From the NCBI RefSeq assembly GCF_016031615.1, contig NZ_JACYXC010000001.1, positions 2,046,001 to 2,110,000 on the forward strand: DNA of 64,000 nucleotides, written 5' to 3'. The notes beneath the pieces are model-generated. The model worked only from the letters and a program-made list of their open reading frames with translations. It was not told where the DNA came from and did no database searches. The translations under genes and the position numbers were made by a program. The DNA comes from Streptomyces pactum (GTDB lineage Bacteria > Actinomycetota > Actinomycetes > Streptomycetales > Streptomycetaceae). Of the stretch, positions 25,808 through 35,439 are shown one piece after another (position 1 is the stretch's first letter; each line of letters opens with the position of its first letter).

Positions 25808-26185
25808 TCAGCAATTCTCCTCGATGTAGAGGAGCGTGAGGCCGTCCGCGGAGACGAACTCGTAGGGGGCGTAACCGGGTGTGCGGTCCACCATGAGCCG
25901 GTCCTTGATCCGGTCCCAGGTCGCGAGCCGGTCAGCCGCGGGAACGTGGCGGAATTCTCCTCCGCCACCTTCTCCGATGATCAGCGCATCCGCCTGGGTC
26001 ACCAGACGCCGGGTGAGCCGCGGGTGGAGCGGGCCCCGCACCTTCCGCCAGAGTTGGCCCTCGTCGTCGACGAACTCCTCGCAGCCGGCGGGCGACCGCA
26101 CCCATTCGACGGGCGGGTCCGGTGCCGGCGGCAACGAGGCCACCATCTCGGCCAGTGTCGCGTTGCGCGGACGCTTGTTGGGCAT
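25808..26185 (-). CDS. Hypothetical protein, possible immunity protein
   Basis: I do not recognise this 125-residue protein. It is soluble, begins with a basic tail (MPNKRPRNATLAEMVA) and contains EEFVDDEGQLWRKVRGPLHP and GYAPYEFVSADGLTLLYIEE. GGAAGAG precedes the ATG. It sits between two SUKH-type immunity genes, so an immunity role is plausible by context only. Base composition looks slightly lower in GC than its neighbours. Confidence 0.65.
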   Translation of the reverse strand: MPNKRPRNATLAEMVASLPPAPDPPVEWVRSPAGCEEFVDDEGQLWRKVRGPLHPRLTRRLVTQADALIIGEGGGGEFRHVPAADRLATWDRIKDRLMVDRTPGYAPYEFVSADGLTLLYIEENC

Positions 26186-26500
26186 GGCTGCACTCTTCCA
26201 GGTGTTGCGGCACGGTGCCTCATGGTTCTGTGCGCACGCGGGGCCGTGGTCCTGGTTGGTGCTCTCCGGGCCGCCGAGCGCGGTACCGACTCACTGCAGA
26301 GCTGCGGCCTCACGCCTGGGAGAATCTCGCAAAGGCATCACCTGGCCGGCCGTTCGCTTCCCGACGACGCGCTCACCACCGCCGGTCACCACGTATGCAT
26401 CGTAGGTGTCACCGGCCGGAGTGCGAGGCTGTCGGTGCGGCCCCGGCCGCACGCCGATGTCCGCGGCACCCGTGCCGCCACCTAATCCGGAGTCCTGGCA
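26186..26500. other. Intergenic region before the SUKH-4 gene
   Basis: No gene is supported in 315 bp between divergent genes. The stretch is less biased in composition than most spacers here and could be a remnant of lost coding sequence. Confidence 0.4.
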
Positions 26501-27151
26501 GTGCTTTTCGACGTCACCCGCGGCGAACTCGCCGACCTGTTCGGCGAGGACCGGCTCGCGACCCTGCCCGCCACCGCCTTCCCGCCCGCCGCGGCGGACA
26601 CCCCGGGCGCCCGGCTGCTGCGCACCGTCGGCGTCCCCACCGGGACGTTCCACCTGCGGGAGCCGGACGAGGAATCCGGCCGGCTGCCGCTCGTCCGGGA
26701 CGTCGTCGACGTGGAGGACTTCGAGGGCTGCGACGGCTTCGAGGGCTGCGGGGGCGCCGCCGGGGACGCTGCCGGGGGCCCGGGCGCGTGGCCCGTCATC
26801 GGCTGGCTGCTCAACGCCCACATCGCCCTCGATCCGGGTTCCGGCGCGGTGTACGCCGTCGACCTGGAGGAGGAGGCCGTGCTCGGGCTCCACACGGACG
26901 TCTCCTCCCTCATCCATGTCACCCTCCGGTTCCAGCGCCTGCTGGAGGAGTTCACCTTCGGTGACGACGACGAGGAGGCCGGCTTCGAGCGCCTGGACCG
27001 CGAGGTCGACCGCATCCGTGCGGAGATCGGCGGCGTCGACCCGCTCCCCTTCCGGGACGACGAGACCACCTGGTCGGTGATCGGGGACGAGATCGCCGCG
27101 GGCCGACGCTTCAGGGCCGGCAGCCCGGCGGCCCGGCGGCTCTACGGGTGA
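26501..27151 (+). CDS. SUKH-4 family immunity protein
   Basis: The 216-residue acidic protein matches SUKH-4: short hydrophobic start (VTRGELADLFGEDRLATLP), LLRTVGVPTG, the core WPVIGWLLNAHIALDPGSG with VYAVDLEEE, and the closing WSVIGDEIAAGR. SUKH-4 proteins neutralise nuclease or deaminase toxins. No cognate toxin is visible. A Glu/Asp/Gly-rich insert at residues about 70-95 (EDFEGCDGFEGCGGAAGDAA) is unusual. Confidence 0.85.
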   Translation: MLFDVTRGELADLFGEDRLATLPATAFPPAAADTPGARLLRTVGVPTGTFHLREPDEESGRLPLVRDVVDVEDFEGCDGFEGCGGAAGDAAGGPGAWPVIGWLLNAHIALDPGSGAVYAVDLEEEAVLGLHTDVSSLIHVTLRFQRLLEEFTFGDDDEEAGFERLDREVDRIRAEIGGVDPLPFRDDETTWSVIGDEIAAGRRFRAGSPAARRLYG

Positions 27152-27304
27152 GTGGCGGCACCGCCCGGGGGCACTCCCACGCCCCGGGGTCGGCCCCCTC
27201 GCCGCGCGGTCGCCGGTGCGCGGGCCGCCTCCCCACGCACCGGCCCCCGCATCGCCACCGGCCGGTCTACGCACCGCCGCCGGACCGCCTCCCGCCGGGG
27301 GCCG

Positions 27305-29368
27305 TCACACCCGGCGCTGGACGTGGAGCAGGTACTCCTTGCGGTCCAGCGGGTTGTGGTCGGTGCGGGGCCGGGCCGGGGGTGTGCCGTGCACCGGGCG
27401 GTAGTCGTGGAAGGCCGTCTCCAGGACGCCCTCGCCGCTGGTCAGGGTGGGCAGCCGCCGTTCCAGCTCATGCACCCGGGCGACCGGGATCTCGCCCTCC
27501 AGCTCGTACCACGACCCGCGCCGCCGCGGTGGGCCGGGGACGGCGCGGAGCCGGGCGAGTGCGGCCAGCACCGGACTCAGCGCCTCCGCCGGGAAGTCCA
27601 GGTGGAAGCGGTGCACCGGCTCGTACACCTGGGTGCGGGCCTCGGCGAGGGCGGCTGCCAGGACCAGCGGGGTGAGGTTGCGGAAGTCCCCGGCGGTGCT
27701 GGACATGCTCTTGTCGAAGACGGCGTGGGAGTGGCTCTGCCGCGGCCAGTACCCCGCGTGCGTCATGGTCACCATGCAGTCGGTGACCCGCCAGCCGTGC
27801 AGTCCTTGGCCCAGGGACTCCCGTACGGTCTCCTCCACCGCCCGGAAGAAGGCGAAGGGCATCGAGCCCAGCTCCACTCCGAGCCGGAACGCCACCCCGG
27901 CCCCCGGCGGTGCCGGTTCGACGCGCAGGCCGACGGTGGCCAGGAACGGGTTGGGGTCGGTGTCGATGATCTCCACCGCGGCGCCGGTGCCGATCGGCCG
28001 CTCCAGGCAGATGGTGGTGGTCTCCCGGAAGGTGACGTCGATGCCGTACTCCTCGGCGAGGGTGGCCTGGATGACCTCCTTCTGCACCTCGCCGTAGAGC
28101 GAGACGGAGATCTCCCGGCGTACGTCGTCCTGGCGGAGGTTGATCAGCGGGTCCTGGTCGGCGAGCTGGGTGAGCGCCGCGTGCAGCGCGCCCCGGTCGG
28201 CCGGGCGTACCGGGACCACGACGGTCTCCAGGGTCGGCGGGGCGAAGTGCCGCGCGGCGGGCGCGGTCCCCCGCGGACCGCCCACCGTGTCCCCGATCCG
28301 GACCGCCGACAGCCCGCGCAGCGTGGCAATCCGGCCGGCGGTCACGGCCCGCGCCGGCACTTCCTCCCCCTGGTCGAACAGGCCGATCCCGGTGATCCGC
28401 TGCTCGGCGGCGACCGGGATCCGCGGGTCCGCGGTCCCGGTGCCGGCCCCGTCAGGCCCGGTCCCGTCCGGGCCGGCGGCGGCCGGGCGGGTGAAGATCA
28501 GGCGGTCCCGCACCCGTACCGTGCCGGAGAACATCCGCAGGTAGGCGACGCGTTCGCCGGCCGGGCCCCGTTCGATCTTGAAGACGGTGCCCTGGGCCGG
28601 GCCGTCCGCACGGCCCGCCGTCCGGGGCAGCAGTTCCCGGATACCGTCGGCCAGTTCGGCCACCCCGGCGCCGGTCACCGCCGACCCGAAGAACACCGGG
28701 TGGGCACGGACCCGGGCGGTCTGCGCGGCGAGGGCCCGCCGCAGCTCCGGGTAGGCCACGGACGTCTCGTCCGCCACGTACGCGGCGAGCAGCGCGTCGT
28801 CCTCGGCGGCGAGTACGTCCAGCAGCCGGGTGGTGAAGTCCGGGTCGTCACCGGTGTGCGGGACGTAGCGGGCGGCACGCGTTCCCGGCCCGGCGACCGT
28901 GCCCATCGGGACGACGGCCGGCGAGAGCTTCTCGGCGATCTCCCGGAGCAGCGTGCCGTACCGCGCGCCGGCCCGGTCGATCTTGTTGACGAACAGGAGC
29001 GTGGGGATGCCGAGCCGGCGCAGGGTCCGCATCAGTACGCGGGTCTGCGGCTGCACGCCCTCGACGGCGGAGACGACCAGCACCGCGCCGTCGAGCACGC
29101 TCAGCGCCCGTTCCACCTCGGCGATGAAGTCCGGGTGGCCGGGGGTGTCGATGAGGTTGACCGTGACGTCCCCCAGGGCGAAGGAGACCACGGCGGAGGT
29201 GATGGTGATGCCGCGCCGCCGCTCCAGCTCGGAGGAGTCGGTACGGGTGCTGCCGTCGTCGACGCTGCCGACCTCGTCGATGACCCCGGCGGTGTGGAGC
29301 AGCCGCTCGGTCAGGCTCGTCTTACCGGCGTCGACGTGCGCCAGGATTCCCAGGTTCAGCGTGTGCAC
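27305..29368 (-). CDS. Tetracycline resistance ribosomal protection-type GTPase
   Basis: The 687-residue protein is an EF-G-like GTPase of the Tet(M)/OtrA class, which removes tetracyclines from the ribosome. G1 is AHVDAGKTS (residues 10-18), G2 lies in RRRGITITSA, G3 is DTPGHPDF and G4 NKIDRAG. The EF-G-like domains IV-V follow (SLYGEVQKEVIQATLAEEYG, then SSTAGDFRNLTPLVL). It differs from EF-G in size and in domain IV. It starts with GTG, with AAAGGA upstream, and overlaps a leader ORF. In a soil actinomycete it may protect against self-made or environmental tetracyclines; no tetracycline pathway is in view. Confidence 0.92.
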   Translation of the reverse strand: MHTLNLGILAHVDAGKTSLTERLLHTAGVIDEVGSVDDGSTRTDSSELERRRGITITSAVVSFALGDVTVNLIDTPGHPDFIAEVERALSVLDGAVLVVSAVEGVQPQTRVLMRTLRRLGIPTLLFVNKIDRAGARYGTLLREIAEKLSPAVVPMGTVAGPGTRAARYVPHTGDDPDFTTRLLDVLAAEDDALLAAYVADETSVAYPELRRALAAQTARVRAHPVFFGSAVTGAGVAELADGIRELLPRTAGRADGPAQGTVFKIERGPAGERVAYLRMFSGTVRVRDRLIFTRPAAAGPDGTGPDGAGTGTADPRIPVAAEQRITGIGLFDQGEEVPARAVTAGRIATLRGLSAVRIGDTVGGPRGTAPAARHFAPPTLETVVVPVRPADRGALHAALTQLADQDPLINLRQDDVRREISVSLYGEVQKEVIQATLAEEYGIDVTFRETTTICLERPIGTGAAVEIIDTDPNPFLATVGLRVEPAPPGAGVAFRLGVELGSMPFAFFRAVEETVRESLGQGLHGWRVTDCMVTMTHAGYWPRQSHSHAVFDKSMSSTAGDFRNLTPLVLAAALAEARTQVYEPVHRFHLDFPAEALSPVLAALARLRAVPGPPRRRGSWYELEGEIPVARVHELERRLPTLTSGEGVLETAFHDYRPVHGTPPARPRTDHNPLDRKEYLLHVQRRV

Positions 29369-29432
29369 TGCGTGACATGTCCTTTGCGGTGATGGTGATT
29401 TCGCAGGTGGTGGACATGCACGCAGCTCGCAT
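29322..29432 (-). CDS. Leader peptide ORF overlapping the ribosomal protection gene
   Basis: A 36-codon ORF (MRAACMSTTCEITITAKDMS at its start, ending ARRRR) begins at ATG 29432 behind a well-placed AAGGAG (29443-29438). It runs 47 bp into the GTPase gene in another frame, and the GTPase start lies inside it. Leader ORFs control tet(M)-type genes by attenuation or coupling, so ribosome stalling by tetracycline could regulate the gene. This is inferred from layout. Confidence 0.65.
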   Translation of the reverse strand: MRAACMSTTCEITITAKDMSRSAHAEPGNPGARRRR

Positions 29433-29809
29433 CAGGTCTCCTTGTTCGGTGGGCCGGTGGGGCCCGGTGGTCTCCGGCGGTACTGGTGCCGGATGGGTCC
29501 GGTGCCCGGTGGGTCCCGGCGTCCGGGCGGTCCCGGTGGGTCCTGGTCCGGGTGGTCCCGGCGGTTCCGGGGCGGTGGTGCGGATTCCCGGACGGCGCCG
29601 GGTCCCGGGTGGTCCGGGTGGTTCCCGTGCCGGTGCCCGGGCCGGTGGGCCGACGGCCCGGGGCCCGGGTGGTCCGGGGCGGGCACCGCCGGATCGGGTG
29701 GGGAGCAGTGCACCAGACCGCCGCCGGCCCGGGCAACCGGTTTTCGTGGTCGTGCCCCCGGGCGCCCCACCACGCCGGACCCGCGGTGGAGCGCCCGGCC
29801 GGCGGCGCG
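29433..29809. other. Low-complexity GGTCCCGG-type spacer
   Basis: No gene is supported. From about 29442 to 29700 the + strand is a string of G-rich words (GGTGGGTCCCGG, GGTGGTCCCGG, GGTGGTCCGG). Runs of GG separated by 2-4 bases could form quadruplexes. It lies upstream of the GTPase leader and just past the end of the oxidoreductase gene. Confidence 0.6.
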
Positions 29810-30439
29810 TCACGCCATCGCGTGCGTCGGGGGCAGCATGGTGCGCGGGTCGTGGCCGCCCACCCACAGGCCGATGAGGAAGGCGGTGGTGGCCTCCAGC
29901 AGCCCGGCCCGGTCCAGGCCTCCCGCGTCCAGCGGCGCCCCGCCGACGTCCCGGACCAGCGCCCGTACGGTCTCCAGCGCGGCCTCGTCGTCACCGCACA
30001 GCGGAACGGCCAGCGGGCCGTCGGCGAAGGCCACCGGGGTGTGGCGCCACACCGAGTCCGCGCAGAGGTTGAACGCCTTGACCACCCGGGCCCCGGAGGC
30101 GTCCGCGATGCGCCGGGCGCCGGACGGGCCTTCGGCGGTGGTGAGGACGAAACCGGGACCGACGGGATTGGTGCAGTCGATCAGCACCCGGCCCGCCAGC
30201 GCCCCGCCGGTCTCCCGGACGACCTCGGCGGCGCTTCCGTAGGGGACGGCGAGCAGTGTCGCGTCGCCGAAGCCGGCGATCTCGTTCAGCTGGCCGGACG
30301 ACTCCGCCCCGATCTGCCGGGCCAGTTCCGCCGCCCGCTCCGGGGACCTGCCGCCGACGCGTACCCGGTGGCCGGCCCGGACCCAGTGGGCGCCGAGGGC
30401 TCCGGCCATGTTCCCGTTGCCGAGGATTCCGATCCGCAT
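29810..30439 (-). CDS. NADPH-dependent F420 reductase-like oxidoreductase
   Basis: The 209-residue protein has the N-terminal Rossmann motif MRIGILGNGNMAGALGAHW and downstream DCTNPVGPGFVLTT, VVKAFNLCADSV and PLCGDDEAALETVRALVRDV. These match F420-dependent NADP reductases and their relatives. Whether F420 or another cofactor is the partner is unknown. It is divergent from an HxlR regulator, a frequent pairing for such enzymes. Confidence 0.85.
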   Translation of the reverse strand: MRIGILGNGNMAGALGAHWVRAGHRVRVGGRSPERAAELARQIGAESSGQLNEIAGFGDATLLAVPYGSAAEVVRETGGALAGRVLIDCTNPVGPGFVLTTAEGPSGARRIADASGARVVKAFNLCADSVWRHTPVAFADGPLAVPLCGDDEAALETVRALVRDVGGAPLDAGGLDRAGLLEATTAFLIGLWVGGHDPRTMLPPTHAMA

Positions 30440-30579
30440 GACTGCTCCTTGGGTGTGTGCCGGCACGCGTCCGCCCGGTGCGCCGATGCCCGGTGCGCGA
30501 CGCCCGGTGCCGGTGCCCACCACGCTAGGGAGCGGTACGGGAACCGAATGGTGTCCAACGGCTGTGGTAGGGAGGGGCC

Positions 30580-31035
30580 ATGACGGAACCGGACCGACTG
30601 CTGGCGGACTGCCGGGCCAGGCTCGGCTTCGACCTGCTGGCCAACACCTGGAACGCGGTGGTCATCTACGCGCTGGCCGACGGCCCCCGGCGCCCGCACC
30701 AGCTGCGGGCGGAGATCGGCGGCATCAGCGCCAAGGTGCTCAACGAGACGCTGCACCGGCTGCGGGACTACGCGCTGGTCGAGCGGCGGGTCGATGCCCG
30801 GTCTCCGCGCCGGGTGGAGTACGCGCTCACCGGCCTCGGCACCACCCTGCTGGAACCGATCACCGCGCTCGGCCGCTGGTCGGCGGAGTACGGTGCCGCC
30901 TTCGCGGCCGCCCAGGGCTGGGATTCCGAACCGTCCGGTGACGGGGATGGAGGGACGCGGAGGGACGCGGAGGGACGTGGAGGGACGCGGAGGGACGCGG
31001 AGGGACGCGGAGAAGGACGCGCGGGTGACGGGTGA
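30580..31035 (+). CDS. HxlR-family regulator with repetitive C-terminus
   Basis: The 151-residue protein has the HxlR winged helix: FDLLANTWNAVVIYALADGP, then ISAKVLNETLHRLRDYALVE and LTGLGTTLLEPITALGRWSA. HxlR proteins often respond to aldehydes or redox stress and control adjacent oxidoreductases. GGGAGGGG precedes the ATG. The last about 35 codons are encoded by a 10-bp tandem repeat, yielding RRDAEGRGGTRRDAEGRGEG. This is not part of the fold. Confidence 0.9.
   Translation: MTEPDRLLADCRARLGFDLLANTWNAVVIYALADGPRRPHQLRAEIGGISAKVLNETLHRLRDYALVERRVDARSPRRVEYALTGLGTTLLEPITALGRWSAEYGAAFAAAQGWDSEPSGDGDGGTRRDAEGRGGTRRDAEGRGEGRAGDG
30951..31010. repeat. 10-bp tandem repeat in the HxlR gene
   Basis: The unit AGGGACGCGG occurs six times in a row (30951-31010), with one base changed in the third copy, and a degenerate seventh copy follows. 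Ten is not a multiple of three, so gain or loss of a unit shifts the reading frame of the tail. Confidence 0.95.
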
Positions 31036-31153
31036 CGGGTAGCGGGTGGCGGTCCCGGGTGAGGCCGGCGGCGGTGGGGCGGACGGCGGTCCGGTACACG
31101 CGGGGCCGGTGCGGGGGGGGCGCATATTCCCGGCGCCCCTGGTCACGCCCGTC

Positions 31154-31168
31154 TACCGTGACGCCGTG
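31154..31168 (+). promoter_or_regulatory. Extended TANNNT promoter element, leaderless start
   Basis: TACCGT (31154-31159) lies six bases before the GTG at 31166 and there is no ribosome-binding site, so the mRNA probably starts at the start codon. Confidence 0.5.
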
Positions 31169-31699
31169 ACAGTTCAGGTGATCGTACTCAACGGCGGGTC
31201 CAGCTCCGGTAAGTCCGGTATCGCCCGGTGTCTCCAGGCCATCCTGCCGGACCCGTGGCTGACCCTGGGGGTGGACACCCTCATCGACGCCATGCCGCCC
31301 TCGATGCAGACCTCCGAGGAGGGGATCGGCTTCGCGGCGGACGGTGGGGTGTCGCTGGGGGCTCAGTTCAAGGCGCTGGACGAGGCGTGGGCCGTCGGGG
31401 TCGCGGCGATGGTGCGCGCGGGCGCCCGGGTGATCGTGGACGAGGTCTTCCTCGGCGGCCCCGCGTCCCAGCAGCGGTGGCGTACCGCGCTGGAGGGGCT
31501 CGACGTGCTCTGGGTCGGCGTCCGGTGCGACGCCACGGTGGCCGCGGGCCGCGAGATCGGCCGGGGCGACCGGCCCCGGGGCATGGCCGAGGCCCAGGCG
31601 GAACAGGTCCACCAGGGCGTGGAGTACGACCTGGTGGTGGACACCACGCACACCGAGGCGCTGGAGTGCGCCCGGACCGTCGCGGCCCGTCTGGGGTGA
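31166..31699 (+). CDS. Chloramphenicol phosphotransferase-like kinase
   Basis: The 177-residue protein is a P-loop kinase of the CPT family: Walker A is LNGGSSSGKSGIA near the N-terminus, followed by LTLGVDTLIDAMPPS with the conserved Asp that activates the substrate hydroxyl. The C-terminal half has VIVDEVFLGG, VGVRCDATVAAGREIGRGDR and VHQGVEYDLVVDTTHTEALE. The model enzyme of S. venezuelae inactivates chloramphenicol by 3'-O-phosphorylation; many homologues have unknown substrates. The GTG start is judged from the conserved N-terminus. Confidence 0.88.
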   Translation: MTVQVIVLNGGSSSGKSGIARCLQAILPDPWLTLGVDTLIDAMPPSMQTSEEGIGFAADGGVSLGAQFKALDEAWAVGVAAMVRAGARVIVDEVFLGGPASQQRWRTALEGLDVLWVGVRCDATVAAGREIGRGDRPRGMAEAQAEQVHQGVEYDLVVDTTHTEALECARTVAARLG

Positions 31700-32049
31700 C
31701 CGGGAGGGCGGGCGAGGCCACTTGAGCGCCGGCCGGGGCGGCGGCCCCGGTACCGGCACGGCCGGCGGTCCCGGGGCACCGGCCGGAGCGGCGGCGGTGT
31801 GGACCGCGACCCCGGACCCAACCCGGGCGGCGTTCCCGGACGGCTACGGGCGTACGGGGCCCCGGGCGGCGTCGGCGGCGGACGGTGGTCCCGGACGGCG
31901 ACGGCGGACGGAGCCGGCCTTCCCGGCCGTTCCCCGGCGGGCCCGGCCCGCACGGCGTGGCCGGCCGAACCCGCGGCGGCCGCCGCCCACGTACCCGCCG
32001 GCCGCCGCCCGCCGGTGGCACCTCGCCCGCCCCGCCCGGGCAGAGCGGG
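31700..32049. other. GC-rich spacer between convergent genes
   Basis: No gene and no clear terminator are supported in 350 bp. The sequence is GC-only low complexity. Confidence 0.5.
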
Positions 32050-33071
32050 TCACCCGGCGGGTGCCGGGCCGCCTCCCGCCGCGGCCGGGGTGACCAGCCC
32101 CGACTCGTACGCGGCGATGACCAGTTGGGCGCGGTCGCGGGCGGCGAGCTTGCCCATGATCCGGCTCACATGGGTCTTCGCGGTGAGCGGGCTGAGGTTG
32201 AGGGCCTGACCTATCTCGGCGTTGTTCAGCCCCCGCCCGACCAGCGTGAGGACCTGCTGTTCGCGCTCGGACAGCGCGGTGAAGACATCGGCCGCCCGCT
32301 CGGCGGCGCACGGCGGCACGGCGGGCTGCCGCAGCACCCGGGCGATCAGCCGGGCCGTCGGCCCCGGGGAGAGCAGGGCGTCCCCGGCCGCCACCGTCCG
32401 GATGGCGTCGAGGAGTTCGGCCGGCCGGGTGTCCTTGACCAGGAAGCCGGAGGCCCCGGCGCGCAGCGCCTCCACGATGTGCTCGTCGGTGTCGTAGGTG
32501 GTCAGCACCAGCACCCGGACGCCGGCCAGTTCGGGGTCGGCGGCGATCCGGCGGGTGGCCTCGATGCCGTCCAGGTCGGGCATCCGTACGTCCATCACCA
32601 CCAGGTCGGGCCGGGTGGCCCGGGTCTGCGCGACGGCCTCCCGGCCGGTCCCGGCCTCGCCGACCACCACCATGTCGCGGGCCGAGCCGACGAGCATGGC
32701 GAACGCGGCCCGGACCAGCGTCTGGTCGTCCGCGAGCAGCACCCGGACCGGACCGTCGGCACCGTCCCCCGCCGGGCCGTCGGAAGGGACCGGGTCACCG
32801 GCGGCCGTCCCCGCACCGACCACCCGCCCGGCACCGGAATCCCGCCCGGCACCGGCACCCGGCCGGTCACCGGCTCCGGACCCGGTGCCGGACGCGTCCG
32901 GCCCCCCGTCCGGCCGGGCGGGGTGGGACAGCACGCCGGAGCGGGAGGAACCGGCGGAGACGGCCGGCACGGCGGACAGCCCGCCCGACCGGGGCGGGGC
33001 GGCGGAGCGGGACGACCCGCCGGAACCGGCCGGGACGGCGGGCCGGGGCGGGCCGGCGGGGGGCAGCGTGC

Positions 33072-33075
<4 letters not shown>
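32050..33075 (-). CDS. NarL/LuxR-type response regulator with long disordered N-terminus
   Basis: The receiver begins near residue 110: VRVLLADDQTLVRAAFAMLV, phosphoacceptor in DLVVMDVRMPDLDG, Thr/Lys in LTTYDTDEHIVE and GFLVKDTRP. The LuxR HTH is LSEREQQVLTLVGRGLNNAE with IGQALNLSPLTAKTHVSRIM. The first 105 residues are Pro/Gly/Ser-rich and not part of either domain. The TTG start at 33075 overlaps the kinase stop (TTGA) and has GGAGG upstream; a shorter product from an internal GTG cannot be excluded. It pairs with the kinase encoded immediately upstream. Confidence 0.9.
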
Positions 33076-34868
<1,793 letters not shown>

Positions 34869-35439
34869 CACTCCATCCTCGGGTACGGGGGTCGGTCGGG
34901 GAGGGTCCGGGCGGGTACGTGACCGGTCCGCGACGCCGGTACCACGCCCGGACACCGGCACCGGCCGCGCCACGGGGGACCGGCACCGGCAGGCCGGCGG
35001 CGTCACGGCAGGGCCGCGGCCGGCCGGCACCGCCCGGGCCACAGGGCGCCCCCACCGGCCGCGCCACGGACACCGGGACCGGCCGGGCCGCAGGTACGTA
35101 CCCCACCGCGCCACGGACACCGGCACCGCCGCCGGGCCCAGGGCCGCGGTGGCGGTCCGGGCCCGGCGGCGCGGGCGGCGCGAGGCGCTGGGGCGCTGGG
35201 GCCCGGCGTCGCGGGGGGCGCGGGCGGCGCGGGGGCGCGGGGGGCGAGGGTCCACGGCCCCGGCCACCCGGCGGCGGAGACCCGAGGCCGCCCGGCACCG
35301 GGAGGCCAGAGCCACCCGGCGGCGGAGGCCCGAGACCGCGCCCGGCACCGGGAGGCCAGGGGCCGCCCGGCGGCGGAGGCCCGAGACCGCGCCCGGCACC
35401 GGGAGGCCAGGGGCCGCCCGGCGGCGGGTCACCCCACGG
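34869..35439. other. GC-rich spacer with 50-51-bp tandem repeats
   Basis: No gene is supported in 571 bp between the MMPL stop and the kinase start. Repeats occupy its right third; the rest is GC-rich low-complexity sequence. Confidence 0.6.
35291..35430. repeat. 50-51-bp tandem repeat after the MMPL gene
   Basis: Copies start at 35291, 35341 and 35392, each beginning CCCGGCACCGGGAGGCCA; the second and third are nearly identical over their shared length, and the array ends about 10 bp past the MMPL stop codon. Confidence 0.9.

Noticed and set aside
26291..27274. 327-codon minus-strand frame ending near 26291
   Set aside because: Mostly antisense to the SUKH-4 gene; its tail has no known domain and no start.
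31700..32093. Short + strand frame after the CPT-like gene
   Set aside because: Arg/Pro/Ala-only composition and no start signal; treated as non-coding.
32050..32760. A shorter response regulator starting near the receiver domain
   Set aside because: The TTG overlapping the kinase stop has a well-placed GGAGG, which favours the long form. Not excluded, so noted in the gene entry.
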